Below, one piece after another: positions 21,487 to 31,476 of a stretch of DNA of 64,000 nt (position 1 is its first letter; each line of letters opens with the position of its first letter). Under the pieces are notes generated by a model, which was not told the DNA's origin, ran no database searches, and was given only the letters and a program-made list of their open reading frames with translations. The stretch spans positions 62,001-126,000 of the forward strand of contig JBAJFG010000355.1 of the NCBI GenBank assembly GCA_037903475.1. Direction: 5' to 3'. This DNA is from Ancylostoma caninum. Lineage: Eukaryota > Nematoda > Chromadorea > Rhabditida > Ancylostomatidae. Position numbers and translations under genes: made by a program.

Positions 21487-23607
21487 CTATGCGAACGACG
21501 AGTACCCTCGTTTGGCGAACGCGAAACCGTACGGAGACGCTCGCTTAGCGAAGGCAAACTGACGGTAAGGTGACCTGGAAGGAACGTGTGATTTCCTGGA
21601 TATCGGCTCTGGATCATAGGGACAACGTACATATGTGCAACAACCCATGAGATCGATCCATGGTAATGAAAACTCGCAAGTAGTTTCTCAAGCCCGATGA
21701 ACCAATTATGAAATTGGTTCCAAGGAATCGCCCCTAATGGACCTTGGTCTAAGCACTAGCACATTAACCACAGTTCTATGAGAACCATCCCCATTACAAG
21801 TATTTCGTTTTCATGCAGTTTCCAAGCACAATATGCATATTATGTGCTGCGTCTACCACATGGGCCTAATAAAAAGAATGCTTAGTGGGATGCAAATGTT
21901 GTTGTTTTTCCTCCCCACTCTCTAACAACCACATTATTCGCAAAGGATGTTTGCTTCTGGTGGAGCAACAGGGCATAGGATTTAGAGATGTCATTTCTGC
22001 CACGTCACGTACGAGTTGTTGCTAATTGATAAATCAGCAACCACGTCCACTACATATTGCTGCTCACGGGAGGATTTGCGACTTTGTTCTAGGATTATGG
22101 TTGTAGGACAGGGAGTAAATCAGCTATTGGCCGCAAAACATGTCTGATACCCAGGCCTAGACATTACAGGACAGAAGGCTCTCGTTCTAATGCGTATGAA
22201 GACATTCGAAAATAAGTTCAGATAACTTTTAGTTATCGCAAGAAAATCATTAGTAAAACATGCAGAGGAATTTCTCGGGAACTAATTTTCCACCGTTTCC
22301 CGAATGAGTTCGTGCATCAAGGTTTGTTAGTATAATTTTATGGCTAAAAAGTGGTAACTAGGGGTGCATCCGAATCCTAATTTGGCTGTGTTACCTTGTG
22401 GAACTCGTAATTTTTTGAAGCCAATTTTCCATGGCCTTGGCTCAGCCTTGCACAAGAAAAACTTCTGTTGAATTTTAGGCATTTGTTGGAATCTTAGTCT
22501 TATTTTATAGGTACCTATCTGATACCTACCTCAGATGGTAATGGAATTTAGTGGTGGGATTCATGAAAGTTTCAGGGAAAAATTTAGTCTGCGCATCAAA
22601 CGCACCCATCTCGTAAAAATTGCCCTTATTTCAGAATGAACAAGTTTACCAACAATCTGTGATATGACTGGTCTCTTTATTACTTCAGACTTTTCATTAT
22701 CTACTGAAACAAGTCGCTTCGATTCATTCCGGCCAGAGAACTCGTCCAACAATTCCAAAAACGTCGCATAACCTTCTCGTGAATCTTCAATCAGCGTTGG
22801 CAGGATTATCCATAGTTGCTTGTACTATTATCAAAAGCTTCAATAAGCGTAGGAACATAGAGACAAAATTAGAACTAAACTAGTAGTTCCTCCCCTGAGA
22901 TTTCCAAGCAACTGCACTCTTGCGACTTTCAGTAGTCCTGTGAGGACGAAACCATATGATCAATTATTGCTGTTCGCGACTTTCTTCCCGCAAAGCGGGA
23001 AAGGCTTCCCAGTTTCCAAGAAATCAGAAGACAGATTCTATTACTGGAACAATCTCATTCTGACGCTTCAGCGCTTTCTTCACATCCCAGAAAACCGAAT
23101 ATGCAGGGATGTTTTCGAACACACAACTCTGTACACACGCTCGCGCCTTGCAGATGATATAACATTGTTTATATTTTGCCATGATGCTTATTTACTTAGC
23201 TCATCACCCACGGATACAGATTGGAGTGAGGGAAGCTCCCTGCTAAACCCGCGCGTCGCGCCAGGAAAATGGCTAAGTAGTAGTCGTAGGGCAATTAACG
23301 CTGAATTATTCAGCAGCTGAGAAGGAGCGATGCGTACCTCTTTGCAAACGCGAATCGAGCGCGCTTCTCGACCTCTCCCTCGTCGTCGTCGTCGGACCTC
23401 TTGGCGAACGCGAACTGCCTGTACGGTGATCGCTTGGCGAACGCGAACGACCTCACTCGTTTTTCGGCTGACATGTCGTCGGCCACCTAGCAACACAAGC
23501 TCGTGAGCACGGAACTGTCGCTCTGTGAAGGATTTACCGCTTACCTGTTGTGCGAGGAGCAATGTGGCCAGACAGCAGACGATGGCGACTGTGAACATGG
23601 ACTGCAT
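21487..23607 (-). CDS. nlp-18: NLP-18-like neuropeptide precursor, three exons
   Basis: Exons on the minus strand: 23607-23545, 23486-23338 and 21574-21487. Donors are GTAAGC and GTACGC, acceptors TTGCTAG and CCTTCCAG; phases are 0 and 2 and join in frame to a 99-residue precursor. Residues 1-21 (MQSMFTVAIVCC...) form a signal peptide. Then KR-delimited peptides follow: VRSFAFA, SPYRQFAFA, an acidic spacer SDDDDEGEVE, ARFAFA, a second SPYRQFAFA spanning the exon 2/3 boundary, ASPYGFAFA and a terminal GYSSFA. Caenorhabditis NLP-18 yields SPYRAFAFA, SPYRTFAFA and ASPYGFAFA, so orthology is strong. The absence of Gly before the KR sites means non-amidated peptides. They would be made in the secretory pathway of neurons and released as transmitters; in C. 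elegans, NLP-18 has been linked to the cholecystokinin-like receptor CKR-1. Intron 1 is 58 bp and intron 2 is 1763 bp. Confidence 0.93.
22561..22824 (-). CDS. Unidentified open exon inside nlp-18 intron 2
   Basis: A minus-strand frame of 87 codons runs from a possible acceptor (GATAATAG, three stops just before it) to a TGA at 22561. The composition looks coding: charged and hydrophobic residues alternate, with segments TLIEDSREGYATFLELLDEF and VISQIVGKLVHSEIRAIF that could be amphipathic helices. The family is not recognised. It shares the strand of nlp-18 and lies in its long intron, so it could be an alternative 3' exon, a nested gene, or a chance frame. No poly(A) signal was checked beyond it. 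Confidence 0.3.
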   Translation of the reverse strand, partial: YKQLWIILPTLIEDSREGYATFLELLDEFSGRNESKRLVSVDNEKSEVIKRPVISQIVGKLVHSEIRAIFTRWVRLMRRLNFSLKLS

Positions 23608-23618
23608 GATGTATACCC

Positions 23619-23630
23619 ACTGAAAATTTC
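23619..23630 (-). promoter_or_regulatory. 3' splice acceptor just upstream of the nlp-18 start
   Basis: AATTTTCAG lies 12 bp before the ATG at 23607, in an otherwise non-coding leader. In nematodes such a site this close to the start is often used for spliced-leader trans-splicing; it could also end a 5' UTR intron. Confidence 0.5.
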
Positions 23631-23849
23631 AATCAAGTCCAGAGCATTAGGCATGGTGACACAGTATAGGACGGGAAAAATATTGGCGAACCAGCACGAA
23701 AAGTAGCAGATCTTGTGGAATATAAAAGTGCACATGATATGACATGGAATGGCTGCATTGACGAGGAAAGTGCAGGATGATTACCCCGTGAGATCGAAAT
23801 GAAACCTATATGGACTGGGATCTGTAAAGCGATAGTCAAGCAATCCAAC

Positions 23850-25141
23850 GATGGTTAGCGTGATTATATGTAAAGGCGCATCAGTCTGTGTTTTTCTGTC
23901 TCTGTGTTCTCCTTGTATTGACACATTCATCCTACTGTGTTGTCTCATAAAGTCTACAAGATGCGTTTAGTGACATTTATACTAGTTTGTACTGCATTGT
24001 ATTGCACGCGTGACACTGTTCACGATTTAAAATAAATAAATAAATGAACAGTGATTGCTACTTAATGAATCGAGACGCAGGATGCAGAAATCGCTTCATT
24101 AGATTTCGTTTAGTAATGCGCTCATGAACCCTGACCCTGGTTTAGAGTATCGCATGACAAGGTGTTTAGCAGTGTATACCACTTTTAACCACTGCTGCTG
24201 AGGAGAAGAATGTAAGACTGCAAGACAGTGAACACTAATGGAAGCCGAACTACTGATCCTCTGCTTAATAGTTCAGGGCTCCACCCACTCGTACTCTCCG
24301 TTAATCCACAGCTGATGCATGGACTAGCCTCCCACATCCTCGTGGCGAAAATTCTCAAGGCCATTAGGCGAGAACGGTGTAGGTACGGTAGCACATTGTT
24401 ACGTATGTCAAGCTGCCACTCAGATAGGCCCGATTTCCTTTTATGGAATAAGTCCCTTGCGTTCCCCTTGGAGGTGTCAGTTCGGTCACTACTAGAGATT
24501 CCATGTGTTCAAAGGCTTACGGAAATGTTTCGGTGGAGATATTGCAAAACTCTGGGGTTTTTAAGGACGCAGAAGGTATGCTGAGTGAGATAACAATGCG
24601 AGAGATCCAAGAATTGAGTTTTCTTTGAGATTAAATCGCTGGGAACGAAGTTTGCGCGAGTCCTGCGACATTGGAGTGAAAAAGAAAACCTAAGAACCTA
24701 CCACAACACCGGATACTCAGGGGCCATTCTTTCCGTGCGTGCAGCCTTTTCATGAACAAATAAATAGGTAAAATGAAGCAAAGCTTGCAATTTATCTCAC
24801 TCCATACCATGCAAAGGAAACTCCTACTCGATGAAGCTTTCAATTTTGAAAACTGTGTAAGTTGCAAACAGATAAAAAAGAGCATTTCTCTGAAGTAATT
24901 GACTCACATAATGCTGCAGCATTTCTAGCACAGGATAGATAAAAGCAAAGGTCTAAAACTTTTTTCTAGAACCATCAAAATATGATTACTAGAATGACCT
25001 CAAGCCGCGTAAACAGTTTGCCCTTCACGAATGTTGATGTTGTTGTGCTGCTGCCCACTTATATGTATGTGGTTGTATTTAACTATTCAGGTTCCGCCGA
25101 TCTCACTCGTGGATTTAAATGTTTCATCAGTGTTAACGTAC
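23850..25141. other. No supported gene
   Basis: Holds a short AAAT tract near 24032, a 118-codon + frame (24228-24584) and an 84-codon - frame (24631-24885). Neither has a recognisable domain, though the latter follows an acceptor-like ACTTCAG. Confidence 0.35.
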
Positions 25142-25294
25142 TTCCTCTTTTGAAAATCCAAACACACGTAATTGTCGAATCCTACTTCCGCAAACATCAA
25201 TTTCCTTCTTGTTTCCCAGGAGATAAGGACAGCTTCCACAGTCACTCTTTTGTATCAACTCAACGGTGTAAAAGCTGCTGTCATACTTTGCTTC
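25142..25294 (-). CDS. Candidate exon, unknown
   Basis: The minus frame from a TGA at 25295-25297 to a GTACGT donor at 25141 encodes about 51 residues, including VELIQKSDCGSCPYLLGNKK, a CxxC motif and RIRQLRVFGFSKEE. Composition and donor look right, but the acceptor side is unclear. The opposite strand is also open over 152 codons (24982-25440), so the assignment is uncertain. The family is not recognised. Confidence 0.22.
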
Positions 25295-25442
25295 TCATAA
25301 TCGGACTCCAAGAGCAACTTACCGCGTGTTTCACAGACTCATTGCTGAATTGCGCTGTTACAGACACAGCATGTTATGCAGCCCAAAGCAGCTGGGATCC
25401 AGGAAATGTTTTTGAAGGTTCGCTTATTACTAGGCTCTAGGA

Positions 25443-26125
25443 CAACTAAATGAATTGCGAGAACCCTACGCATAGGGCGTGTACTAACTTAATATGGTTC
25501 CTCTTTTTTCGACGGTCTGCGGGCTCCGTGGTTATGTCATTCGAAACGTCATTGCCTCGTTAGATGCGCAAGGTTTTTCAAATGCCACGAGGCTTTTAGT
25601 TTTGTGAGCCTTTTGTCGGCTGTTTGTTTGGAAGCCTAAAAGCATTTGAAATGTGAGAGCGAGTTTTTGCTCAGTATTTGCGAACCCCGAAAAAGAGATG
25701 TTGTTGGGGAGACGTCTGCGCACCAAAAAATGCCCAGCACATCCGGCGATAGACATGGGGAGCATGACGTTACAACATTGCAAGTGACGACAATTGAAGA
25801 GCCTTCGAAGCAGGAATGGGTGGGAAAGTTGCATAAAGTCAGAGACCACGAAGACGAAAGCTGAGGAAACTGCAAAATTTGGAGGGGAGGAGCAGTATTT
25901 TTGGTATGACATTACTCTGTTATCCTAATCTATATATCCGGAAAACTTGGAGTTGGAAGCTTACCTAGCATAACAAACTGGGAACTTTTGGACGGAAATA
26001 TTTTTCCATCTCCAAGCTTCATAATTTGATTCTTCTTCGGTTGCTTCGTGTGGTTTTCTGAAGACCTGTTCCTGGTATAGCTTTACTTTCTAGTTTTAGA
26101 TGGTAACACCTTCTTCAGATCTCAA
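25443..26125. other. Open frames on both strands, unresolved
   Basis: A + frame 25646-25864 is rich in Glu, Lys and Asp (EEPSKQEWVGKLHKVRDHED) and might be an exon. The - frame 25532-25912 (126 codons) overlaps it. No clear splice pair decides between them. Confidence 0.25.
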
Positions 26126-26580
26126 AGGGAGTGTGTCACCTCATGAATGGTGTCGTGATATCAACAGAGCCCGGTCCCACTCCATGCACTGATTGCAAAG
26201 ATGTGCGTGAAATCCGGAAGAACGCGAAAACCCTATCTTGGAACGCGAAAAGCGTATCTTGAAGGCCAAATCTGATATTGGATCGGACGATTTCCCTCGC
26301 TAGAAAACTTGGAAAAGCGGATGAGAACACCATTATCGAGTGAACAAACATTGTTGCCCTGTTGGAAAACCATGCCGTGTCCTCACCAAACTCAGCTGCG
26401 GAATGAAGCCTCCCGCCCACTGACGGGGAATTTCGAAATGCTGGGCAAAGAATCCCGTAACTTTGGGGTTTCCCACGCTACCCTGCAACTAAAAGTACAT
26501 CCTTGCACCCATCGCGCACATGTTCGGCTGACATGAGCAACGCGATTCTTGAACGCGATTCCTGAGGTGACACACTGCCT
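26126..26580. mobile_element. MITE with AGGSAGTGTGTCACCTC termini and TCAA duplication
   Basis: The left end AGGGAGTGTGTCACCTCA and the inverted right end AGGCAGTGTGTCACCTCA differ at one base. The flanks are TCAA on both sides (26122-26125 and 26581-26584). The 455-bp interior contains no transposase. A second element with the same termini is at 56341. Confidence 0.8.
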
Positions 26581-27561
26581 TCAACGTTAACAGTAAGTTG
26601 TTGTTATTGTTACCATGAGAGACGCATCATGGGCCTCTAGCCATTGTATGTAGTACATATACACGGTTCATACAAGTACATCTATACTCTTCGAAACAGA
26701 CTACGCAGTATTGATTGGCAATGTGGAAGAAGCAGCAGGAGTGGTAGTAATCCACGCAAAACGACATCTAAACGGGCACAACGGTCACATAAAGATGACA
26801 GTGAAGTGTCAATTCAATTTAGCACGTACGACCAAATTGAGAGCTAATTCTTAATCTTGGGGGTAGTATGCGTATGCGGATGTAGTCAAACCACCGTACC
26901 ACGGAGTTCATGAAGATTAGGCAGCCATTACGACGCAATTACTAGTGAACTATTATTACATACACTGTGAATTGTGTAAGACCTGATTCTGATGTGGAGT
27001 GCAAGCGAAAGCAACCCTACGCTCACAAAGTATGGAGGATGTCAGCCTGGGAAGCTAAGGTCTCACCAATCTAAAGGATCAACCAGAAAATTGAGATCAC
27101 GGATGATCAGTGATGGGAGGTCAAGGTGATCGAAGCGGTTGATCAACCGATCAGGCCTGGATTCGGGAAATCAGGCTTTCACGAAAAAATAGGTAATGTA
27201 TGTAGCAGACCCTACTGGCTGCAAGCTGCAACCGGAGCTCTAATCATGACCAAAAGCAGTGCGCGAGGTCGCCTTTTTGCCAGGAAGTAGTTCAGAGGAC
27301 AAAACTTTTTTCGCAAGGACATTTTGGAGAAAGCACGATCTCATACGATGCGCATCGCGTGAGTCACACTTTTAGTATGTACTCCCGTCTTCGTCTTTTC
27401 GTCTCAATTTCTGGTTGATGAAAGTTCACCTTCAAGTGACTTCGTTTTGCACGGTATCCAGTTCCCGGCTTGGTATGTGCATCTTTAGGCCAGTGAATCC
27501 TATATTATCGGCAATCGACGCTCACTATGGATTCGCTTAGCTCAACGTTCACTGTGATTAG
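26581..27561. other. No gene seen
   Basis: One 67-codon + frame (26644-26847) and no motif, splice pair or repeat that I can support. Confidence 0.35.
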
Positions 27562-27762
27562 TTAACGGGAAACGTCAAGTCCTAGTTTCATCAGAGCTTC
27601 ACTAGAATTCGGCAATTCTTCTCGGATATCTATCTGCAAAAGAAACCAGGAATCACCTAATTTTAACTCGGCATAACTAATGCGAATACTAGTAGAATTC
27701 GCCAGGTCCGATGCGAATAATAGTGAGACTTTGTTCGTGTCCGCACTGTTCTGGCAAGCCAT
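27562..27762 (-). CDS. Small open frame, unknown product
   Basis: 66 codons from ATG at 27762 to TAA at 27562, with segments LLFASDLANSTSIRISYAEL and IDIREELPNSSEALMKLGLD of normal soluble-protein composition. A TTCCTTCAG acceptor lies about 50 bp upstream, but a TAG intervenes in frame. No family is recognised; it could be a terminal exon or a chance frame. Confidence 0.22.
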   Translation of the reverse strand: MACQNSADTNKVSLLFASDLANSTSIRISYAELKLGDSWFLLQIDIREELPNSSEALMKLGLDVSR

Positions 27763-28607
27763 TTGGTGAATATCTCGTATTTTCTATTGGTTTCTGAAGG
27801 AAATTACGCAAAAATCCTGGAAAATGCACTGTTTTTGGCCATGTTTCTCCAGCTTAAGTCACATACCACAAAATCTCAGAGATCGCTCCAGAGTAAGGCT
27901 TCTATGTAGTTCTACACACATCTCATCCACTACTTTGAAATGGTAAAAATGTAGTGTGCAGAACGTACGTCTGCTACGAACGCCTCCAACGCCTACCATC
28001 ATGAGTGCACTAAACCGTAAAATACGTATTACAAATTAAATCCTAATTAATCGCGGCCCGCAGGAGGGAATGGTGATGCCCTCGGAGCAATTGAAGTCAG
28101 AATTGCGCCGTTTCAACCGTCGACAATGCCGTGAACGTGGTCATTGGTTTCCATGCGAAGAAAATATGGCGGCTCTCAAAAGCGGCAGTAATTTGTCTAT
28201 GAAAGCGATAGCAGTTCAGATATTGTCGAAGTCACTATGAGGAGATGTGAGGAGAGGAAGTAGAGATCCGAAAGGATTGCAGTCAGCGGCATACACGTGC
28301 TAAACTCCAGTAAAAAAAGGCTCGAGCATCCCCGCCTGGTTGCACAGCAGAAAGATCAGCCGAAGATGAGAATTGTGATATCAGCTAAATGCGCGCATGC
28401 GCAGACAATCAGAGAGTCGAGTTACACGTGATTTAGCGCGTGCGCGCTTGAGGACTTCGTCCACCGATTTCTGCTGTATGTGCGTGTAAATGGCGGACAA
28501 AAAACTCGCGGCAACTCTTCAGGATTAACCGAACCATTCAACGATGAATAAACTGATTGACTATCACCCACATAGCACCGTGGGAAAGGCAAAGCTTGCT
28601 TACTGAC

Positions 28608-28664
28608 CTGCTTTCGCCTGGCATACATCATTACACCTCCATAAAAAATCCACAATGTAGTACT
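28608..28664 (-). CDS. Candidate 19-codon exon with membrane-helix character
   Basis: A TTTTTAG acceptor precedes 28664, and a GTCAGT donor (with GTAAGC 4 bp on) follows 28608. The exon is in frame throughout and encodes STTLWIFYGGVMMYARRKQ, a hydrophobic stretch ending in a basic cluster, like the end of a transmembrane helix. Too short to assign a family. Confidence 0.28.
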
Positions 28665-29004
28665 CTAAAAATTCATCCATGTGATTTGAAAATGGAAAGC
28701 TACTTGCTTGAACAATGAGTCCACGAACTACATCAGAGCAACTCAGAGCAATTAACTCCCACCTGGACCTGTTACTACGTTCTGGGAAAACACAGACAGT
28801 GCACTGTTGAAAACACGCTTCATGTACTTTCTACCTTGTTGTTTCTGACATAGTCAATTCCCATGACGGCATTTTTTAACCATCGTAAAAAATACTAATG
28901 AGATAGAGAGTTCATACAAGGGAATACATAGATAGCTGTAGCACGATTCAGAGGAAGGGCATCAGAACGCGTGAGTTTCTTTATGGTTCGTAGAAACTGA
29001 ATAG

Positions 29005-29505
29005 TTGTGTGGAAATTCGTATCCAGTGACTCATTGCCCCTCTAGAGTGTGTGAAAGACCTTCGAATTATGGGAATATGCTCAACACCTGTGGTAGATGT
29101 GGAAGCCGATCAAGGATCTTTGGCGACCGTGCGAAAGTCCTGGGTTCCACGAAAATGGAGATGTACATACAAAAAAGAAGTACGAAAAGTGATAAATTCG
29201 GCATAAAATATCTTTTGTCTATGCTCATAGCACAACAAATTCATTACAATAGCAAGGAACTGTACCAAGTAAGGAGAAGAGAGCTCTGCGCCCGAATTTT
29301 GCTTCCGCTAATAATTAACCAAAGGAAAATATCTGCGCAATCTCGGCTTCGTTTCTACCACTTAATGGACGAAATCGAAAAGGCTAAATTAACTCAGCAG
29401 CTCCGTGGTAGGACCGCGATGAGTGACGTGTTCACAGAGGAGCAGCATTCACAGCATTGCATGGGCAGCTCCTCGTTGATTGGGAAGCATTGTGAGCCAT
29501 AGCAA
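29005..29505 (+). CDS. 165-codon open frame, unrecognised
   Basis: One of the longest + strand frames that is not repeat-derived. The N-terminal part has five Cys (CERPSNYGNMLNTCGRCGSR). The C-terminal half is basic and helical (VRRRELCARILLPLII, RLRFYHLMDEIEKAKLTQQL). It resembles transposon-associated DNA-binding proteins in character, but no signature is present. Frames at 29480-29716 and 29611-29847 follow on the same strand and may be continuations after frameshifts. It may be a decayed transposon gene. Confidence 0.3.
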
Positions 29506-29847
29506 GAAATTCACGCACTGTTTTCTGACAGATAACCCTCTGCTGGATAAAGCGTCGAATCTTCAAGTTCTTAGAGCGTTAGGGACAAGACGAGGTCGGG
29601 CCAGAAGAGGATGTCGATGGCAGCTCACCAGAGGACCGAACCAGGCTGTGATCAGCGCCAGAGAGGAAGTGGGAGGATGTTGCGACTCGACGCCACAAGT
29701 CTCTGCTCTTCTCTGACTGAACAACATCACCACCGCCGAGGGGGCGTGGCGTCAGTACACGAGAGTCGGCTCGGATCGCCGCGAAACGAGAGGCAAACCT
29801 CCAGTAGAATATTAATTACCGATTCCCCACCTCAAGGCATTCTCTAA

Positions 29848-30558
29848 TCTAACTTGCTGCTGGCTGGCGAGACGCCGATTACATGGAATGGCTGATTAGC
29901 AGTGGGTGGCGAACGCACACCAGTAGCAGACAACTTAGAGTCGCGTAGTAACTAGAGGACAACACGCGATGTTAGTTGTGATTTTTCCGGAAGTCTAAGA
30001 GGCAATTTGCCGCGAACTTGTGCGGCCATCAGGAATTCCGAGCGGATCTTGAATTTCAGTATCTAGCGGACACAACTCGAGTTGAGCAGTCTTGACATCA
30101 AATCATGACATCAGCTCTAAAATTCTAGGCTCACACTGGAGCATAGAGGAAGTTTCGAAGTTTTTCATAAGTAAAATTGAAGTTGCTTAACTGGAACAAT
30201 TAAGCAGACGCGAATTTTTGCTTTCACTGGGATTCCGGCTTGTTGACAGTTCCTCATGCTGAGTGTTGTTGCTGTAGCAAAAAAGTGGAATGTACCGGAA
30301 GAAAGAGTGAAAAGAAGAGTCAAAAGGTGAACAAAAAAAAACAAATGACCCAAATTGGTGACGAACAGTAAACGAAGGCTCAGATAGAGAAAATTAGAAC
30401 TTAGAAGGATTTACATGTTGAAAATATGGCCATATGGGTTCATGTGCATCTGTACTAAGTTGTAGAATGAGTTTGTGCCGTTTCTTCCTTTAAAAACCAT
30501 AATGAATTTACAAACAATTATGGTCACTAACACCATGATGGTTTTTCTATCATATTTT
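29848..30558. other. No gene seen
   Basis: No splice-supported frame; the only - frame (30165-30353) is Phe/Leu-rich without a motif. Confidence 0.35.
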
Positions 30559-30560
30559 TA

Positions 30561-31474
30561 CAGGGTGCCCCATAAGTTCTTGCACACCATATTTAGTACC
30601 ACCACAAGAGCGGAATTCAATGTAATGGCACGACCTCTATGGCCACACTAAGTCGACTCAATAGCAACTTAAGTAACTTATAAAACCGGGAATTTGTCAC
30701 CATCTGCTTTTGTAACAGCTTAAAGTCGAGTGGGAGGAGCACCCATGGCGGCACAGTGGTATTTCTTGTATGAATCCTTCGAAAGCTTTTGCTCGGCAGG
30801 TATGCGCTCAAACGTTTGTGTAATGTAGCTCTTGATTTGCGCTTTAACATCGTTACCATGCAGCAGTCCATGGCATTCAGATTAGTGCTGCATGAGAGTT
30901 AGATCTCAGCACAAGATTTCGTCCGCGCGCCGCTCCAGGAGGCACACATGCTCCGTGTGCAGATTTTGTGTCTTAGTGAAACGTCCCGTTCGGGCTATGT
31001 AATATGAATTTAATGCAGCAAGGACTCTTCTCACCTAAAATGCTGTTCAAATAAGACTGAGCGTGACGTTGATGTTGTGAACCACAAAAACCTACGAAAA
31101 TTCGCTCTAACCGGGCATCTTTTCAAAAACATGATGAAATTCTTGAAGGAAGAGAGAAAACGATATTCTGTTCCTACCCCAGAATTCCCCAGTGCTTTTT
31201 ACGTCTACACCATTCTTCTGGTGAGAACTGAACAGCTTTGTCCTTGAAAGTGGCTCCAGTTCTAAGATGATCGTTGCTCCGTGCCGCGATGGGTGGGCCT
31301 CCCACTCGACTTTTAGCTATTACTAAAGCAGCTGATGACATATTCCCGATCTGCTAGGTTATCTGAGTTTTTATTGAGTTGATCTAGTGCGACCATAGAG
31401 ATCATGCCATTGCGTTGAATTCTGTTACTATGGTGGTACTAAATATGGTGTGCAAGAACTTACGGCGCATCCTG
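30561..31474 (-). mobile_element. Mariner-like element, decayed, about 200-bp inverted termini
   Basis: 914 bp between TA dinucleotides (30559-30560 and 31475-31476). The termini are CAGGGTGCCCCATAAGTTC and, inverted, CAGGATGCGCCGTAAGTTC, and similarity continues through TTGCACACCATATTTAGTAC inward to about 220 bp per arm (for example CCTCCCACTCGACTTT in both). On the minus strand LSCSTNLNAMDCC (about 30860-30895) matches the SSPDLNPMD box of mariner transposases, and after a frameshift DVKAQIKSYITQTFERIPAE matches the C-terminal region. Mariners are about 1.3 kb and encode about 340 residues, so this copy is deleted and out of frame. Confidence 0.75.
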
Positions 31475-31476
31475 TA

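Noticed and set aside
24982..25440. 152-codon + frame
   Set aside because: Poor composition compared with the minus frame over the same region, and it crosses two acceptor-like sites without donors.
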